From an uncultured Arachnia sp. (lineage in GTDB: Bacteria; Actinomycetota; Actinomycetes; Propionibacteriales; Propionibacteriaceae): DNA of 64,000 nt. Both the position numbers and the translations under genes were made by a program. Location: the NCBI GenBank assembly GCA_947493705.1, contig CANLSH010000003.1, positions 62,001 to 126,000 on the forward strand. Reading direction: 5' to 3'. Below, piece after piece: positions 38,933-49,484 of this stretch (its first letter is position 1; the number at the start of each line of letters is the position of its first letter). The notes under the pieces were generated by a model, which was not told where the DNA came from, ran no database searches, and saw only the letters and a list, made by a program, of their open reading frames with translations.

Positions 38933-40011
38933 CGATCACGGTGGAATCCTCGCGGCGGCCCTACGACGTCTTCGTCGATCGGGGTGCTCTGATGGACTTG
39001 CCGTCCGCACTGCAGGGGGCCGACCGCGTCGCGATCATCTGCTCCAAGCCACTACGGCACCTGGCGGAGCGGGTGATGGCCGTCACAGAGGGTCGCGACG
39101 TCACCGTCGTCGAAGTGCCCGATGCCGAGGCGGGCAAAACCGCCGACGTGCTGGCCCGGTGCTGGGACGAGCTGGCGAAAGCTGGCTTCACCCGTAACGA
39201 CGTCGTCATCGGCGTCGGCGGTGGCTCCGCGACCGATCTGGCCGGTTTTGTGGCCGCCACGTGGTTGCGGGGTGTTGACTTCATCTCTGTGCCCACCTCC
39301 GTTCTCGGGATGGTCGATGCTGCGGTGGGTGGCAAGACGGGCATCAATCTGGGCGCCGGAAAGAATCTCGTGGGCGCCTTCCATGAACCGCGCGCAGTGT
39401 TCGCGGACCTGGCGCTGCTGGATGAGTTGCCCCCCGTCGAGGTGGCATCCGGAATGGCCGAGGTCGTCAAGTGCGGTTTCATCGCTGATCCCGCGATACT
39501 CTCACTGATCACCGAGAATCCAACCGAAGCCACTGACACCGTCTCGGATCGTTTTGCCGAACTCGTGACGCGAGCCATCGCCGTCAAGGCCGCTGTAGTG
39601 GCCGCAGACCTCACCGAGCGCACCTCACAGGGCAAGCATGTGGGGCGGGAGGCGCTGAACTACGGCCACACGCTGGGCCACGCCGTTGAGGCACGGGAGA
39701 AATATCGGCTGCGTCATGGCCAGGCCATCAGCATCGGAATGGTGTGGATCGCAGAGGTGTCCAAGCAAGTTATGGGGCTCAATGACGGCGTCGCCGCCCA
39801 GCATCGAGAGCTTCTGGACGGGTTGGGGCTCCCGACGCGCTATGACGCCGACGCGTGGCCGCAGCTGCGCCAACTCATGAGCCTGGACAAAAAGGCTCGT
39901 GGCACCACTTTGAGACTTGTCGCTCTGGCGGAGCAGGGGACACCCACCATCCTTGACAACCCTGATGAGGATGTTCTGGAATCGGTGTACTCAGCAGTGA
40001 TCGCCCGCTGA
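38929..40011 (+). CDS. aroB: 3-Dehydroquinate synthase
   Basis: 360 residues. NAD-dependent conversion of DAHP to dehydroquinate. VIGVGGGSATDLAGFVAAT, VGGKTGINLGAGKNLVGAFH and NYGHTLGHAVE (metal ligands) are present. A strong terminator follows the gene. The operon has aroE-aroC-aroK-aroB but no aroD/aroQ. Confidence 0.95.
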   Translation: MTITVESSRRPYDVFVDRGALMDLPSALQGADRVAIICSKPLRHLAERVMAVTEGRDVTVVEVPDAEAGKTADVLARCWDELAKAGFTRNDVVIGVGGGSATDLAGFVAATWLRGVDFISVPTSVLGMVDAAVGGKTGINLGAGKNLVGAFHEPRAVFADLALLDELPPVEVASGMAEVVKCGFIADPAILSLITENPTEATDTVSDRFAELVTRAIAVKAAVVAADLTERTSQGKHVGREALNYGHTLGHAVEAREKYRLRHGQAISIGMVWIAEVSKQVMGLNDGVAAQHRELLDGLGLPTRYDADAWPQLRQLMSLDKKARGTTLRLVALAEQGTPTILDNPDEDVLESVYSAVIAR

Positions 40012-40050
40012 ACCCGGGCGCAGGACCCACGAGGAGTCAGCAGCACGCAG

Positions 40051-40084
40051 AAGGAGCCGGAACCCCGTGGGGTTCCGGCTCCTT
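40051..40084. terminator. Strong hairpin between aroB and csbD-like gene
   Basis: AAGGAGCCGGAACCCC (40051-40066) pairs perfectly with 40069-40084, a 15-16 bp stem with a 2-4 base loop. It lies between converging genes, so it could terminate both. Confidence 0.75.
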
Positions 40085-40111
40085 CCTTGCCGTGGTCAGA
40101 GGACCGTGGGC

Positions 40112-40321
40112 TCAGTGCTTGTTGTGATCGTCGGTTGCGTCATTGAACGCACCCGCGGCGGAGTCCTTGACTTTCTCCCCGCCCTGCTTCACATTGGCCT
40201 TGCCCTGGTCCATCTTGCCCTCGGCCTCGAGGGATTCGTTGTCCGTTGCCGATCCGAAGCCTTCCTTGGCCTTGCCAGCGGCTTCTTCAGCGGCGTTCGA
40301 TATCTTGTCGCCCAAACCCAT
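40112..40321 (-). CDS. CsbD-family stress protein
   Basis: 69 residues, hydrophilic and repetitive (GLGDKISNAAEEAAGKAKEG, MDQGKANVKQGGEK). CsbD-like proteins are small general-stress proteins of unknown biochemical role. The ribosome site GGAG is good. A longer frame upstream was rejected because it runs across the promoter. Confidence 0.8.
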   Translation of the reverse strand: MGLGDKISNAAEEAAGKAKEGFGSATDNESLEAEGKMDQGKANVKQGGEKVKDSAAGAFNDATDDHNKH

Positions 40322-40366
40322 ATGGTGCTCCCTTCGTCGGCGGCCCCAAACGGCCGCGTTGGTCCA

Positions 40367-40394
40367 AAGGTACCGTCTGTCCGGGTCATCGCAA
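40367..40394 (-). promoter_or_regulatory. Promoter of the csbD-like gene
   Basis: TTGCGA (40389-40394, minus strand), 16-base spacer, TACCTT (40367-40372): one of the few well-formed -35/-10 pairs here. Confidence 0.5.
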
Positions 40395-40471
40395 GTGATC
40401 CGGACGAAAATCCGGGGCTGGAGCAGTCCCTCCTCGGTGGGGCCTCGTTCGCCAGCCATGCCCCCATTGGG

Positions 40472-40477
40472 TAAACT
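40472..40477 (+). promoter_or_regulatory. -10 element (TAAACT) upstream of efp
   Basis: TAAACT between the csbD-like gene and efp, giving a leader of about 50 bases; a weak TTCGCC lies upstream. Confidence 0.35.
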
Positions 40478-40534
40478 CAACGCTCGGCCCACCCGAGGCC
40501 ACCGATCTGACACGGGCCGAAAGGGATGATGACT

Positions 40535-41101
40535 GTGGCGTCGACCAATGATCTGAAGAATGGCATGGTGCTGGACCTGGATGGTCAGCTGTGGCAGGTG
40601 CTGTTCTTCCAGCACCACAAGCCGGGCAAGGGCAACACCATCGTCCGTACCAAACTCAAGCACGTGCTCTCCGGAAAGATCGTCGAGAAGACCTTCAACT
40701 CGGACACCAAGGTGGACACCGCCACGGTGGATCGGCGCGACATGCAGTACCTGTACATGGACGGCGAGGCTTACGTTTTCATGGACAACAGCACATACGA
40801 CCAGATCAACGTGCCCGCCGAGACGGTGGGGGACGCCACGGACTACATGCTTGAGAACCAGGGCGCCACCGTTGCGATGCACGAGGGCAATCCGCTGTTC
40901 ATTGAACTCCCCGCATCCGTGGAGCTTGAAGTCACCTACAGCGAGCCCGGCCTGCAGGGCGACCGCTCCACAGGCGGCACCAAACCCGCGACTCTGGAGA
41001 CCGGCAAGGTGATTCAGGTGCCACTGTTCATCACGGCTGGTGAAAGGGTCAAGGTCGACACCCGCGACGGGTCCTATCTCGGCCGCGCGTCGTCGTCCTG
41101 A
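40535..41101 (+). CDS. efp: Elongation factor P
   Basis: 188 residues from GTG 40535 ([11 protein letters not shown]). Three beta-barrel domains; the tip loop is [12 protein letters not shown]. Rescues ribosomes stalled at poly-proline. Two ATG codons at 40526 and 40529 are possible starts, but AAAGGG is best placed for the GTG and homologues begin here. Overlaps nusB by one base. Confidence 0.93.
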   Translation: MASTNDLKNGMVLDLDGQLWQVLFFQHHKPGKGNTIVRTKLKHVLSGKIVEKTFNSDTKVDTATVDRRDMQYLYMDGEAYVFMDNSTYDQINVPAETVGDATDYMLENQGATVAMHEGNPLFIELPASVELEVTYSEPGLQGDRSTGGTKPATLETGKVIQVPLFITAGERVKVDTRDGSYLGRASSS

Positions 41102-41601
41102 TGGCTGTTCCGGATCACGCAGAGTACGAACTGGTGGGCCCTGCCCCCGAAGCCCCCGGTGCAGGTCACTATCCCTACCGCACCAAGGCCCGCAAAGCGG
41201 CCCTCGACATGCTCTTTGAGGCCGACGCCCGGGGTGTGGGTGCGCTCGCAGTATGGGCTGAGCGTTTGCGCACGGATGAAAACCCCGTTCGGGAACTGAC
41301 CACGGACATTGTTCATGGGTGGGCAGAGCATGCTGATGAACTGGACGCCCTGATCAGTGACTGCCTTGTCCGTGGCTGGACGTTCGACCGGATGCCGGCG
41401 GTGGACCGGAACCTCTGTCGCATTGCGGCCTTCGAGGTGATGCACACCGACACACCGGACGCGGTGGTGGCCTCGGATGCCGTCAGACTTGCCGGAGACC
41501 TGTCCACGGATGCTTCATCATCATTCGTCAACGCCATCGTTGCTGAGATCATCCGTCGCAAGGGCGACACCGCGCCGGCTGGGCCACCGTCGCACATCTG
41601 A
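41101..41601 (+). CDS. nusB: Transcription antitermination protein NusB
   Basis: 166 residues. All-helical fold with RTKARKAALDMLFEADARG and the C-terminal FVNAIVAEIIRR. Acts with NusE/S10 in rRNA antitermination. A strong terminator follows. Confidence 0.93.
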   Translation: MAVPDHAEYELVGPAPEAPGAGHYPYRTKARKAALDMLFEADARGVGALAVWAERLRTDENPVRELTTDIVHGWAEHADELDALISDCLVRGWTFDRMPAVDRNLCRIAAFEVMHTDTPDAVVASDAVRLAGDLSTDASSSFVNAIVAEIIRRKGDTAPAGPPSHI

Positions 41602-41623
41602 TCACTCAACCGTGCAAGCCGGC

Positions 41624-41662
41624 AAACGGCCCGCCATTCCCTGAAAGGATGGCGGGCCGTTT
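41624..41662. terminator. Terminator hairpin downstream of nusB
   Basis: AAACGGCCCGCCAT (41624-41637) pairs with ATGGCGGGCCGTTT (41649-41662), 14 bp and an 11-base loop. It lies between converging nusB and a membrane-protein gene. Confidence 0.7.
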
Positions 41663-41684
41663 GTTCTCCCGTGGTGGGTCGTGG

Positions 41685-42443
41685 TCAGCGACGACGGGCG
41701 GTGCCTGCGGTCTCGTCAATCTCAGCCCGCTTGTTGGCCACCGAGCGTGAACCAACGACTCCGCCGCACGCGGCGATCAGGCTGCCAAGCAGCAGACCCC
41801 AGAATGCGTGACCGGCACCCTTCTGGGTGGCATCTGCAACATCTGCTGCAACTTCTTCAGCCTGTGCCTGGTACTCCTCGTACGTCTGGCCAGCCTGGTC
41901 AAGCTGCTCCTGCGTGGGCGTGGGAACGTTGTCGCCGGGCTGGACCTGTACAGCTGAGCCCAGACCCGAGGTGACGTTGCCCAGAAGTCCACCAACGGCA
42001 CCGGTGGCGCCAAGGGTGATCATGGCAGCAAGCACGACGATGGCGACGACGGAACCCGCCCATGTGACGAACCCGTGCAGGAAACCACCTCGAACTGCCA
42101 GTGCTCCGGCGACAGCGCCACCGAGGAACAGACCGAGAACGATACCGATGATGGTGAGGACGATGGCCCCCGTCGAGGAGCCGTCAAGACCAAAGGCTGT
42201 GACTGCGAGAGAGAACAGCAGCACGAGCGCGAGGAACGTGACAATGCCAGCGAAAATGGCTCCCCACGAAACATTGCGCACGTTCTCGGAGCGGCCACTG
42301 CCGAACAGCGTGTCCTTCCAGGACAGCGGCTCATCCCTGTAGGTTTCAGAGTGATCGGAGTGCGTTTCTTCGACGGTGTGGGCGCCGTCCACCGTGGTCT
42401 TGTGACGCGGTGTGTTGGGTGTATTCGGGGATGTGTTTGCCAT
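41685..42443 (-). CDS. Hypothetical membrane protein (four helices)
   Basis: 252 residues: a polar N-terminus (~55 residues, Thr/His/Asp-rich), three membrane segments close together (GAIFAGIVTFLALVLLFSL, IVLTIIGIVLGLFLGG, SVVAIVVLAAMITLGATG), a polar coil with Gln/Glu repeats, and a last helix (FWGLLLGSLIAACGGVVG). No function is recognised. ATG 42443 follows AAAAGGA with suitable spacing. It is the divergent neighbour of the carA operon. Confidence 0.75.
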   Translation of the reverse strand: MANTSPNTPNTPRHKTTVDGAHTVEETHSDHSETYRDEPLSWKDTLFGSGRSENVRNVSWGAIFAGIVTFLALVLLFSLAVTAFGLDGSSTGAIVLTIIGIVLGLFLGGAVAGALAVRGGFLHGFVTWAGSVVAIVVLAAMITLGATGAVGGLLGNVTSGLGSAVQVQPGDNVPTPTQEQLDQAGQTYEEYQAQAEEVAADVADATQKGAGHAFWGLLLGSLIAACGGVVGSRSVANKRAEIDETAGTARRR

Positions 42444-42524
42444 GGGAAGCATCCTTTTCTCTTGACATCAGCCCCGGCGGATTGCCCGGGCCAACTGGAT
42501 AACATACGTAGTCATGGGCTCATT

Positions 42525-42543
42525 CCCCCACACAGCAGGGGGG
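42525..42543. other. Small GC hairpin in the carA upstream region
   Basis: CCCCC at 42525-42529 faces GGGGG at 42539-42543 across a nine-base loop, between the minus-strand gene and carA. It might be a factor-binding or structured site; function unknown. Confidence 0.2.
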
Positions 42544-42616
42544 TCCTTTGGGGTGGGACAGAGAGGCGTTGTGTCCACGGGGCACCGCAGCTGAGCGGCG
42601 TCGTTCATCTCGCTGA

Positions 42617-42622
42617 TATCGT
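42617..42622 (+). promoter_or_regulatory. Candidate -10 element (TATCGT) for the carA operon
   Basis: TATCGT matches TANNNT, 60 bases before carA. The -35 is not obvious. Confidence 0.25.
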
Positions 42623-42649
42623 GTCGATGACAACCTGTTGCTGAACACT

Positions 42650-42668
42650 CCTGCCCCCATGAGGCAGG
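42650..42668 (+). promoter_or_regulatory. Hairpin overlapping the carA ribosome site
   Basis: CCTGCC and GGCAGG enclose a seven-base loop; the 3' arm runs into GAAAGGA, the carA ribosome site. A pairing like this might allow translational control, for example by pyrimidine level, but this is inferred. Confidence 0.3.
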
Positions 42669-42682
42669 AAAGGACGAGCGCC

Positions 42683-43876
42683 ATGCCCCAGACCCGCCCG
42701 GCACTACTCGCGCTTGAGGATGGTCGTTTCTTCCACGGCCGATCGTTTGGGGCGGACGGGGAGACTTTCGGTGAACTGGTGTTCACCACCGGCATGTCCG
42801 GGTACCAGGAGCTGCTGACGGATCCCAGCTACCACCGTCAAGTGGTCCTTGCCACAGCACCCCATGTCGGCAACACCGGGTGGAATGATGAGGACGATGA
42901 GTCCTCGCGCATCTGGGCGGCAGGGCTCGTGGTACGTGATCCCTCGCCGCGTCCCTCCAACTGGCGCTCCCGTCGTAGCCTCGACGCGGAGCTGGCACGG
43001 CAGGGCATCGTCAGCATCGCCGAGATCGATACCCGAGCACTCACCCGCCATATTCGTGAGGCAGGGGCCATGCGCGTCGGCATCTCCACCACCGAAACCC
43101 GGCCGGAGGCGCTGCTGCAACGCGTTCTACAGCACCCCCCCATGGCCGGTGCCGACCTCGTCTCCGAGGTGACGACGAAAGAGGCGGTCATCACCCCCGC
43201 ACAGGGCCAGAAGCGTTTCACGGTTGTGGCGCTCGATCTCGGCATCAAGTCCATGACACCCATCCGTCTTGCGGAGCGGGGAATCGAAACGCATCTTCTG
43301 CCAGCCACATCCACCTTCGAAGATGTTCTCGCAGTGAATCCCGACGGTGTGTTCTACTCCAATGGGCCGGGCGATCCGTCGGCCTCTGACGGACCCATCG
43401 CTTTGTTGTCCCAAGTTCTCGACGCTGGCATCCCGTACTTCGGCATCTGCTTCGGTAACCAACTCTTCGGCAGAGCGCTCGGCTTCGACACCTACAAGCT
43501 GAAGTTCGGCCACCGTGGCCTGAACCAGCCGGTCAAGGAGCTCGCGACAGGGAAGGTGGAGATCACCGCCCAGAACCATGGCTTCGCCGTCGATGCCCCC
43601 ATAGGGGAGGATGTCGAGACCCCCTACGGCACAGCAAATGTGAGCCACGTCTGCCTCAACGACGACGTCGTGGAGGGTCTCGAGCTGCGCAGGGATGGCG
43701 AGCTGGTGGGGTTCTCAGTGCAGTACCACCCCGAAGCCGCAGCCGGCCCCCATGATTCCACCCACCTGTTTGACCGCTTCATCTCCATGCTGGCGACGGA
43801 GGTTGGACGGATGGGGGTACGCGAATCAGGCGATCCTCCCCGTCCGTGCAACCTCCTACCCAAGAAGGACGCCTGA
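42683..43876 (+). CDS. carA: Carbamoyl-phosphate synthase small subunit
   Basis: 397 residues. Class I glutamine amidotransferase with GICFGNQ (catalytic Cys) and [10 protein letters not shown] (His-Glu), N-terminal part with [10 protein letters not shown]. Supplies ammonia to CarB for carbamoyl phosphate, used in arginine and pyrimidine pathways. ATG has GAAAGGA upstream; ends in a one-base overlap with carB. Confidence 0.95.
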   Translation: MPQTRPALLALEDGRFFHGRSFGADGETFGELVFTTGMSGYQELLTDPSYHRQVVLATAPHVGNTGWNDEDDESSRIWAAGLVVRDPSPRPSNWRSRRSLDAELARQGIVSIAEIDTRALTRHIREAGAMRVGISTTETRPEALLQRVLQHPPMAGADLVSEVTTKEAVITPAQGQKRFTVVALDLGIKSMTPIRLAERGIETHLLPATSTFEDVLAVNPDGVFYSNGPGDPSASDGPIALLSQVLDAGIPYFGICFGNQLFGRALGFDTYKLKFGHRGLNQPVKELATGKVEITAQNHGFAVDAPIGEDVETPYGTANVSHVCLNDDVVEGLELRRDGELVGFSVQYHPEAAAGPHDSTHLFDRFISMLATEVGRMGVRESGDPPRPCNLLPKKDA

Positions 43877-46800
43877 TGCCCCGCCGCACAGACATCGAAT
43901 CCATTCTCGTCATCGGCTCAGGCCCCATCGTGATCGGCCAGGCCTGCGAATTCGACTACTCCGGCACGCAAGCCTGCCGTGTACTGCGTGAAGAGGGTTT
44001 CCGCGTCATCCTCGTGAACTCCAACCCGGCCACCATCATGACGGACCCCGACTTCGCCGACGCCACCTATGTGGAACCCATCACGCCGGAGTTTGTCGAG
44101 GCCGTCATCGCCAAGGAGCGCCCCGATGCCGTGCTGGCCACACTGGGCGGTCAAACGGCCCTGAACGCTGCCATCACGCTGCATGACAGCGGCGTGCTGG
44201 AGAAGTATGGATGTGAATTGATCGGGGCCTCCGTTCAAGCCATCCAACGCGGAGAGGACCGGCAGCAGTTCAAGGAGATCGTCGGCTCCCTGACCGACAT
44301 CCCCGGGGGTGCCCCTGAGTCTGCGGAGTCCCATATCTGCCACTCCATGAACGAGGTGCTCGGCGCCGCGGAGAAACTCGGCTACCCGGTGGTGGTGCGG
44401 CCCAGCTTCACCATGGGTGGCGTGGGCTCAGGCTTCGCCCATGACCCCGAGGAGCTGCGCCAGATCGCCGGCGCTGGTCTCGCCGCCAGCCCCGTCACCG
44501 AGGTCCTCATCGAGGAATCCATCCTGGGATGGAAGGAGTTCGAGCTTGAACTGATGCGTGACACGGCGGACAACGTCGTGGTCATCTGTTCCATCGAGAA
44601 CTTTGACCCGATGGGTGTGCACACCGGGGACTCCATCACGGTCGCGCCCGCCATGACCCTGACCGATCGTGAGTACCAGCGGATGCGTGACGTGGGCATC
44701 GCCATCATCCGCGCCGTGGGCGTGGACACCGGCGGCTGCAACATCCAGTTCGCCATCAATCCCGCCGACGGCCGGATGATTGTCATCGAGATGAACCCGC
44801 GCGTCTCGCGTTCCTCGGCGCTCGCATCAAAGGCGACGGGATTCCCCATCGCGAAGATCGCTGCAAAGGTGGCCGTCGGCTACACCCTGGACGAGATCCC
44901 CAATGATTTGACACTCAAGACTTCCGCCGCGTTCGAACCCGCCATCGACTACGTCATCGTCAAGGTGCCGCGCTTCGCGTTCGAGAAGTTCCCGGCGGCC
45001 GATCCGCGACTCACCACCCACATGAAATCCGTCGGCGAGGTCATGTCCATCGGGCGCAACTTCACCGAAGCGCTGGGCAAGGCGTTGCGCTCACTGGAGG
45101 ACACCGCGGCGCCCTTCACTTTCGCCGTCGAATCCGCACACAGCGTCGAGGAGCTCCTGTCGCTGGCCTCCCAGCCCCACGACGGCCGAATCCGCCTGGT
45201 GATGGCTGCCCTGATGCAGGGCGCAACCGCAGAGGCGGTGTTTGGCGCCACGAAAATTGATCCCTGGTTCCTTCACCAGCTCGAACTGCTGCGCGATCTT
45301 GCCGGTGAGATACGCGACGCCAAGGAGCTGACCGCGAATCTGTTGTACCGAGCCAAGCGCCACGGCTTTTCCGACGCTCAGGTGGCACGCCTGCGCAGCC
45401 TCACGACAGAGGTGGTGCGTGGTGTGCGGTGGGCGCTCGGCATTCGTCCCGTCTTCAAATCCGTGGATACCTGCGCGGCGGAGTTCGAGGCACACACCCC
45501 CTACATGTACAGCTCCTATGACGAGGAGTCTGAGGTGCCGGAGCGCACGAAACCGGCCGTCATCATCCTCGGCTCCGGCCCGAACCGGATCGGTCAGGGC
45601 ATCGAGTTCGACTACTCGTGTGTGCACGCCACGATGGCGGTGCGCGATGCCGGATACGAAGCCATCATGGTCAACTGCAACCCCGAGACCGTCTCCACCG
45701 ACTACGACACCTCAGACAGGCTTTACTTCGAACCCCTGACCGCGGAGGACGTACTGGAGATCTACCACGCGGAGGCGAACGCGGGTCCGGTGCTGGGTGT
45801 CATCTGCCAACTCGGCGGTCAGACACCGCTCAAGCTCGCTCAGGTGCTCAAGGACTCAGGCGTTCCCATCATCGGCACCAGCCCGGAGGCCATCCACCTG
45901 GCCGAGGAACGCGGCGCGTTCGGCCATGTACTGGCGCGCGCCGGTCTGCCTGCCCCCAAGCACGGCATGGCGGCCTCCTTCGAGGAGGCACGCCACATTG
46001 CCACCGAAATCGGCTATCCCGTGCTGGTGCGGCCCAGTTACGTTCTCGGCGGACGCGGCATGGAGATTGTCTATGACGATGGCGCCCTTGAGCGCTACAT
46101 CGCGGCTGCCACCGAGATCACCGACGAATCGCCGGTGCTGGTGGACCGCTTCCTCGACGACGCAGTGGAGATCGACGTCGACGCCCTCTACGACGGGACG
46201 GAACTCTTTCTCTGCGGCGTCATGGAGCACATCGAAGAGGCCGGTATCCATTCCGGCGACTCGGCATGCGTGCTGCCACCGATCACCCTCGACGATTCTG
46301 AGGTGGACCGGATCCGAGAGTCAACCCAACTCATCGCGGCTGGCGTCGGGGTCGTCGGCCTGTTGAACATCCAGTTCGCACTCCACGGCGACACCCTGTA
46401 CGTGCTGGAAGCCAATCCACGCGCCTCGCGCACCGTGCCCTTCGTCAGCAAGGCGACGAACACACCGCTGGCCAAGGCTGCAGCCCGCATCATGCTGGGC
46501 ACCAGCATCGCGGACCTGCGTGCCGAAGGGATGCTGCCTGCCACCGGTGACGGCGCCACCTTCCGCGAAGGAGCGCCGATGGCCGTGAAGGAGGCCGTGA
46601 TGCCCTTCAACCGGTTCCGCACGGCCACGGGAGCCTTCGTCGACACACTGCTCGGCCCCGAGATGCGTTCCACTGGAGAAGTGATGGGACTCTCCGAAGA
46701 TTTCGGCACCGCCTTCGCCAAGGCACAGGCCGCCGGGGGAGGGCCGCTACCCACGTCGGGCACCGTGTTCGTCTCCGTCGCCAACCGTGACAAACGGCAC

Positions 46801-47181
46801 GCGCTGTGGCCCATCAAGCGGCTCGCTGATCTGGGGTTCCACATCCTTGCCACCACCGGGACGACGTCGGTGCTTCGTCGCAATGGCGTCGACGCCCGAC
46901 AGGTCCGGAAACTCTCCGAACGCACGCAGGACAGTGACGAGCGCTCCATCGTCGAGCTGATCACCGATGGTGCGATCGATCTGATCTTCAACACCCCCGG
47001 ATCCAGCGATGCCTCGCCACGCAAGGACGGCTACCTCATCCGGACAGCGGCGGTACTGGCCGACATCCCCTGCGTGACCACGGTCCCCGGGCTGGCCGCA
47101 GCCGTGCAGGGCATCGAGGCGCAGCGCCGGGGAAACCTGGCGGTTGCCTCGCTGCAGGAGTGGGCGGTCCTGTCGCGATGA
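43876..47181 (+). CDS. carB: Carbamoyl-phosphate synthase large subunit
   Basis: 1101 residues, full length: two homologous ATP-grasp halves (first from [16 protein letters not shown], second from [20 protein letters not shown]) and a C-terminal MGS-like allosteric domain. GGVGSGFAH and [21 protein letters not shown] motifs are intact. ATGA overlap with pyrD. Confidence 0.95.
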   Translation: MPRRTDIESILVIGSGPIVIGQACEFDYSGTQACRVLREEGFRVILVNSNPATIMTDPDFADATYVEPITPEFVEAVIAKERPDAVLATLGGQTALNAAITLHDSGVLEKYGCELIGASVQAIQRGEDRQQFKEIVGSLTDIPGGAPESAESHICHSMNEVLGAAEKLGYPVVVRPSFTMGGVGSGFAHDPEELRQIAGAGLAASPVTEVLIEESILGWKEFELELMRDTADNVVVICSIENFDPMGVHTGDSITVAPAMTLTDREYQRMRDVGIAIIRAVGVDTGGCNIQFAINPADGRMIVIEMNPRVSRSSALASKATGFPIAKIAAKVAVGYTLDEIPNDLTLKTSAAFEPAIDYVIVKVPRFAFEKFPAADPRLTTHMKSVGEVMSIGRNFTEALGKALRSLEDTAAPFTFAVESAHSVEELLSLASQPHDGRIRLVMAALMQGATAEAVFGATKIDPWFLHQLELLRDLAGEIRDAKELTANLLYRAKRHGFSDAQVARLRSLTTEVVRGVRWALGIRPVFKSVDTCAAEFEAHTPYMYSSYDEESEVPERTKPAVIILGSGPNRIGQGIEFDYSCVHATMAVRDAGYEAIMVNCNPETVSTDYDTSDRLYFEPLTAEDVLEIYHAEANAGPVLGVICQLGGQTPLKLAQVLKDSGVPIIGTSPEAIHLAEERGAFGHVLARAGLPAPKHGMAASFEEARHIATEIGYPVLVRPSYVLGGRGMEIVYDDGALERYIAAATEITDESPVLVDRFLDDAVEIDVDALYDGTELFLCGVMEHIEEAGIHSGDSACVLPPITLDDSEVDRIRESTQLIAAGVGVVGLLNIQFALHGDTLYVLEANPRASRTVPFVSKATNTPLAKAAARIMLGTSIADLRAEGMLPATGDGATFREGAPMAVKEAVMPFNRFRTATGAFVDTLLGPEMRSTGEVMGLSEDFGTAFAKAQAAGGGPLPTSGTVFVSVANRDKRHALWPIKRLADLGFHILATTGTTSVLRRNGVDARQVRKLSERTQDSDERSIVELITDGAIDLIFNTPGSSDASPRKDGYLIRTAAVLADIPCVTTVPGLAAAVQGIEAQRRGNLAVASLQEWAVLSR

Positions 47182-48239
47182 CTGCTGCGGTGAAACCTTC
47201 CACACGGATGTTGCGCAGCGCCTATCACGTTGCGCGAGCGGGCCTGTTCCGCTACGCCGGAGGTGACCCGGAGAAGATTCACGAGAAAATGATCGACGCC
47301 CTGTCGTTGCTTCCGGTCAGCGGCCGTCGATGCGAGGTGGACGGCGTCCGGATCGCCGGTGTTGACTTCCCGAACCGCGTTGGCCTGGCCGCTGGTTTGG
47401 ACAAGGACGGCAGGGCCGCGACTGCCTGGGCTCGAATGGGGTTTGGTTTTGCGGAACTGGGCACGGTCACGGGCAGTGGCCAGCCGGGGAACCCGACGCC
47501 CAGGTTGTTCCGGCTCAAGGAGTCGCGGGCGATCATCAATCGGATGGGTTTCAACAACCGCGGTGCCGAGGCCATGGCGGCGCACCTCAGCGCTCTGGGA
47601 GTCAGACGCGGCCATGCGAGTCTGGGCATCCCGCTGGGCATCTCCATCGGCAAGACGAAGGCGGTGCCGCTCCAGGATGCAACGGCGGACTACCTCACGT
47701 CGTTGGAACTGCTCGCGCCCCACGCGGACTACATAGCGGTCAACGTCTCCAGCCCCAATACTCCGGGCTTGCGATCTCTGCAGGGTGCAGCGGAAATCTC
47801 GGCGCTCGTGCGAACACTGGTGGAGCACGCTCCGAGTGACCTCCCGGTCTTCATCAAACTCGCGCCGGATCTCATGCGAGCGGATGTGGAGCCCACGGTG
47901 CGGGCCATCGAGGCCTCGGGTGCCGCAGGTGTCATTGCCACCAACACCACGCTCAGCCGCGATGGACTCGCGATCGCTGATCAACGTCGCGGCGCTGAAA
48001 CAGGCGGTCTGAGCGGTGCGCCGCTGACAGGCCGAGCCCTGCGCTTCGTCGACAATCTTGCCCACCTCACCGAGTTGCCCATCATGGGGGTGGGGGGAAT
48101 CATGTCACCGGCTGATGCCCGATCTTTCTTCGATGCCGGCGCCCAACTGGTGCAGCTCTACACCGGCTTCATCTATGAGGGTCCTGCTCTCGTGCGCGGT
48201 ATTCATGACATCAGAGACACAAAGGACATCTGGACATGA
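47178..48239 (+). CDS. pyrD: Dihydroorotate dehydrogenase (quinone), class 2
   Basis: 353 residues. An N-terminal helical membrane-contact segment followed by an FMN barrel. [15 protein letters not shown] has the catalytic Ser of class 2 enzymes; KLAPDL and [12 protein letters not shown] are also typical. Oxidises dihydroorotate to orotate with menaquinone. Overlaps carB and pyrF as ATGA. Confidence 0.93.
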   Translation: MTAAVKPSTRMLRSAYHVARAGLFRYAGGDPEKIHEKMIDALSLLPVSGRRCEVDGVRIAGVDFPNRVGLAAGLDKDGRAATAWARMGFGFAELGTVTGSGQPGNPTPRLFRLKESRAIINRMGFNNRGAEAMAAHLSALGVRRGHASLGIPLGISIGKTKAVPLQDATADYLTSLELLAPHADYIAVNVSSPNTPGLRSLQGAAEISALVRTLVEHAPSDLPVFIKLAPDLMRADVEPTVRAIEASGAAGVIATNTTLSRDGLAIADQRRGAETGGLSGAPLTGRALRFVDNLAHLTELPIMGVGGIMSPADARSFFDAGAQLVQLYTGFIYEGPALVRGIHDIRDTKDIWT

Positions 48240-49030
48240 CCTACGCTGAGCGGCTCGAGACCATCACCTCACAGCGAGGAAGATTGTGCGTGGGCATTGA
48301 TCCCATGCCCTCGGTGCTTGCCGCCTGGGGCCTGGCCGCAGATGTTGGGGGGTTGGAAGCCTGCGCGCGGGGCATCGTCGAGGAGTTGGGCAACGACGTC
48401 GCTGTGTTCAAACCGCAGTCCGCCTTCTTCGAAGCGTACGGCTCAGCAGGCGTGGCAGTGCTGGAGCGCGTTCTTGAGGACATCAGAGCCGCCGGTGCCC
48501 TGTCGGTGCTGGACGTCAAGCGGGGCGACATCGGCAGTTCCATGATGGGTTATGCCACCGCCTATTTCGACGATGCATCACCGTTGTGCGCCGACGCCAT
48601 CACGCTGAGCCCCTATCTTGGAGTGGGATCACTTCTGCCAGCCATCGAAGCGGCCGTGGAATCAGGCCGCGGAATCTATGTTCTGGCCCGCACCTCCAAT
48701 CCCGACGGCGAAGCCATCCAGACGGCCACCACGGGGGGCGTGAGTGTGGCGCAGCATGTGGTGGATGTGATCACATCCGGGAATCCGGGCTGGGACCACG
48801 CCGTCGGTGTCGTCATCGGCGCCACCCACGCGAATCTGAACTGCGACATCGCTCATTTCAACGGCTCCATTCTCGTGCCCGGGATAGGAGCTCAGGGCGG
48901 CACCCTGGCAGGGGTCAGCGCGGTATTCGGCGAAGCCAGTGCTCGCGTCCTGCCCACTGTCAGTCGGGATGTCATTGGCGAAGGACGAAAAGCACTGCAG
49001 GATCGCGCAAAGCGTTTCACATCGCCGTGA
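48236..49030 (+). CDS. pyrF: Orotidine 5'-phosphate decarboxylase
   Basis: 264 residues, type 2 of the family. LCVGIDPM at the N-terminus and VLDVKRGDIG contain the catalytic Lys and Asp. Makes UMP. Completes carAB-pyrD-pyrF; pyrB, pyrC, pyrE and pyrR are not in the window. Confidence 0.93.
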   Translation: MTYAERLETITSQRGRLCVGIDPMPSVLAAWGLAADVGGLEACARGIVEELGNDVAVFKPQSAFFEAYGSAGVAVLERVLEDIRAAGALSVLDVKRGDIGSSMMGYATAYFDDASPLCADAITLSPYLGVGSLLPAIEAAVESGRGIYVLARTSNPDGEAIQTATTGGVSVAQHVVDVITSGNPGWDHAVGVVIGATHANLNCDIAHFNGSILVPGIGAQGGTLAGVSAVFGEASARVLPTVSRDVIGEGRKALQDRAKRFTSP

Positions 49031-49037
49031 CACGGTT

Positions 49038-49048
49038 TAGGATAGATT
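49038..49048 (+). promoter_or_regulatory. -10 elements upstream of mihF
   Basis: TAGGAT (49038-49043) and TAGATT (49043-49048) overlap just after pyrF. A small palindrome, CACCCC-AA-GGGGTG, lies at 49054-49067 in the leader. Confidence 0.35.
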
Positions 49049-49143
49049 CATCTCACCCCAAGGGGTGGCTGGTGTGACCGAAATCGAGAACGGTTCACTG
49101 GTGTGTGCAACCGACGCCCATGTGGCGAAAGGACGGTGACCTC

Positions 49144-49455
49144 ATGGCCATTCCTCAATTGAGCCAGGAACAGCTGGAAGCAGCCCGTGCGGCAGCCACC
49201 GAAGCTCGACGGGCGAGGGCGGAGCTGAAAACCCAGATCAAGTCCGGACAGCTGTCCCTTCATGAAGCTCTCAACAAAGCCACGAAGGATGACACGCTCT
49301 CACGCGTCAAGGTGGTGGATCTGCTGCGCTCCCTTCCCCGGGTGGGCGTCACGCGGTCCGCCGAAATCATGGAGTCGCTGGACATTGCCGCCAACCGTCG
49401 GATCCGTGGGCTCGGTCGGCATCAGGTGGAGCGGCTGAAGGACATGTTTTCCTGA
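49144..49455 (+). CDS. mihF: Integration host factor, actinobacterial type (mIHF)
   Basis: 103 residues. mIHF is a small nucleoid protein of actinobacteria. It has a helix-two-turn-helix region, with VVDLLRSLPRVGVTRSAEIMESLDI and RIRGLGRHQVERL. It bends and compacts DNA. AAAGGA lies before ATG 49144, so the longer frame is not used. In the usual actinobacterial order it precedes gmk. Confidence 0.92.
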   Translation: MAIPQLSQEQLEAARAAATEARRARAELKTQIKSGQLSLHEALNKATKDDTLSRVKVVDLLRSLPRVGVTRSAEIMESLDIAANRRIRGLGRHQVERLKDMFS

Positions 49456-49471
49456 GCTGCCTGGCGACCTC

Positions 49472-49477
49472 TAAGCT
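49472..49477 (+). promoter_or_regulatory. -10 element (TAAGCT) of gmk
   Basis: TAAGCT followed by exactly seven bases and the GTG at 49485; fits a leaderless mRNA. Confidence 0.5.
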
Positions 49478-49484
49478 GGTCGCC

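Noticed and set aside
40322..40882. N-terminal extension of the CsbD-like frame to 256 codons
   Set aside because: It crosses the promoter and part of efp; the short protein with its own ribosome site fits the family length.
49054..49067. Small palindrome CACCCC-AA-GGGGTG before mihF
   Set aside because: Two-base loop and short stem; may be chance, so it is not listed as a site of its own.
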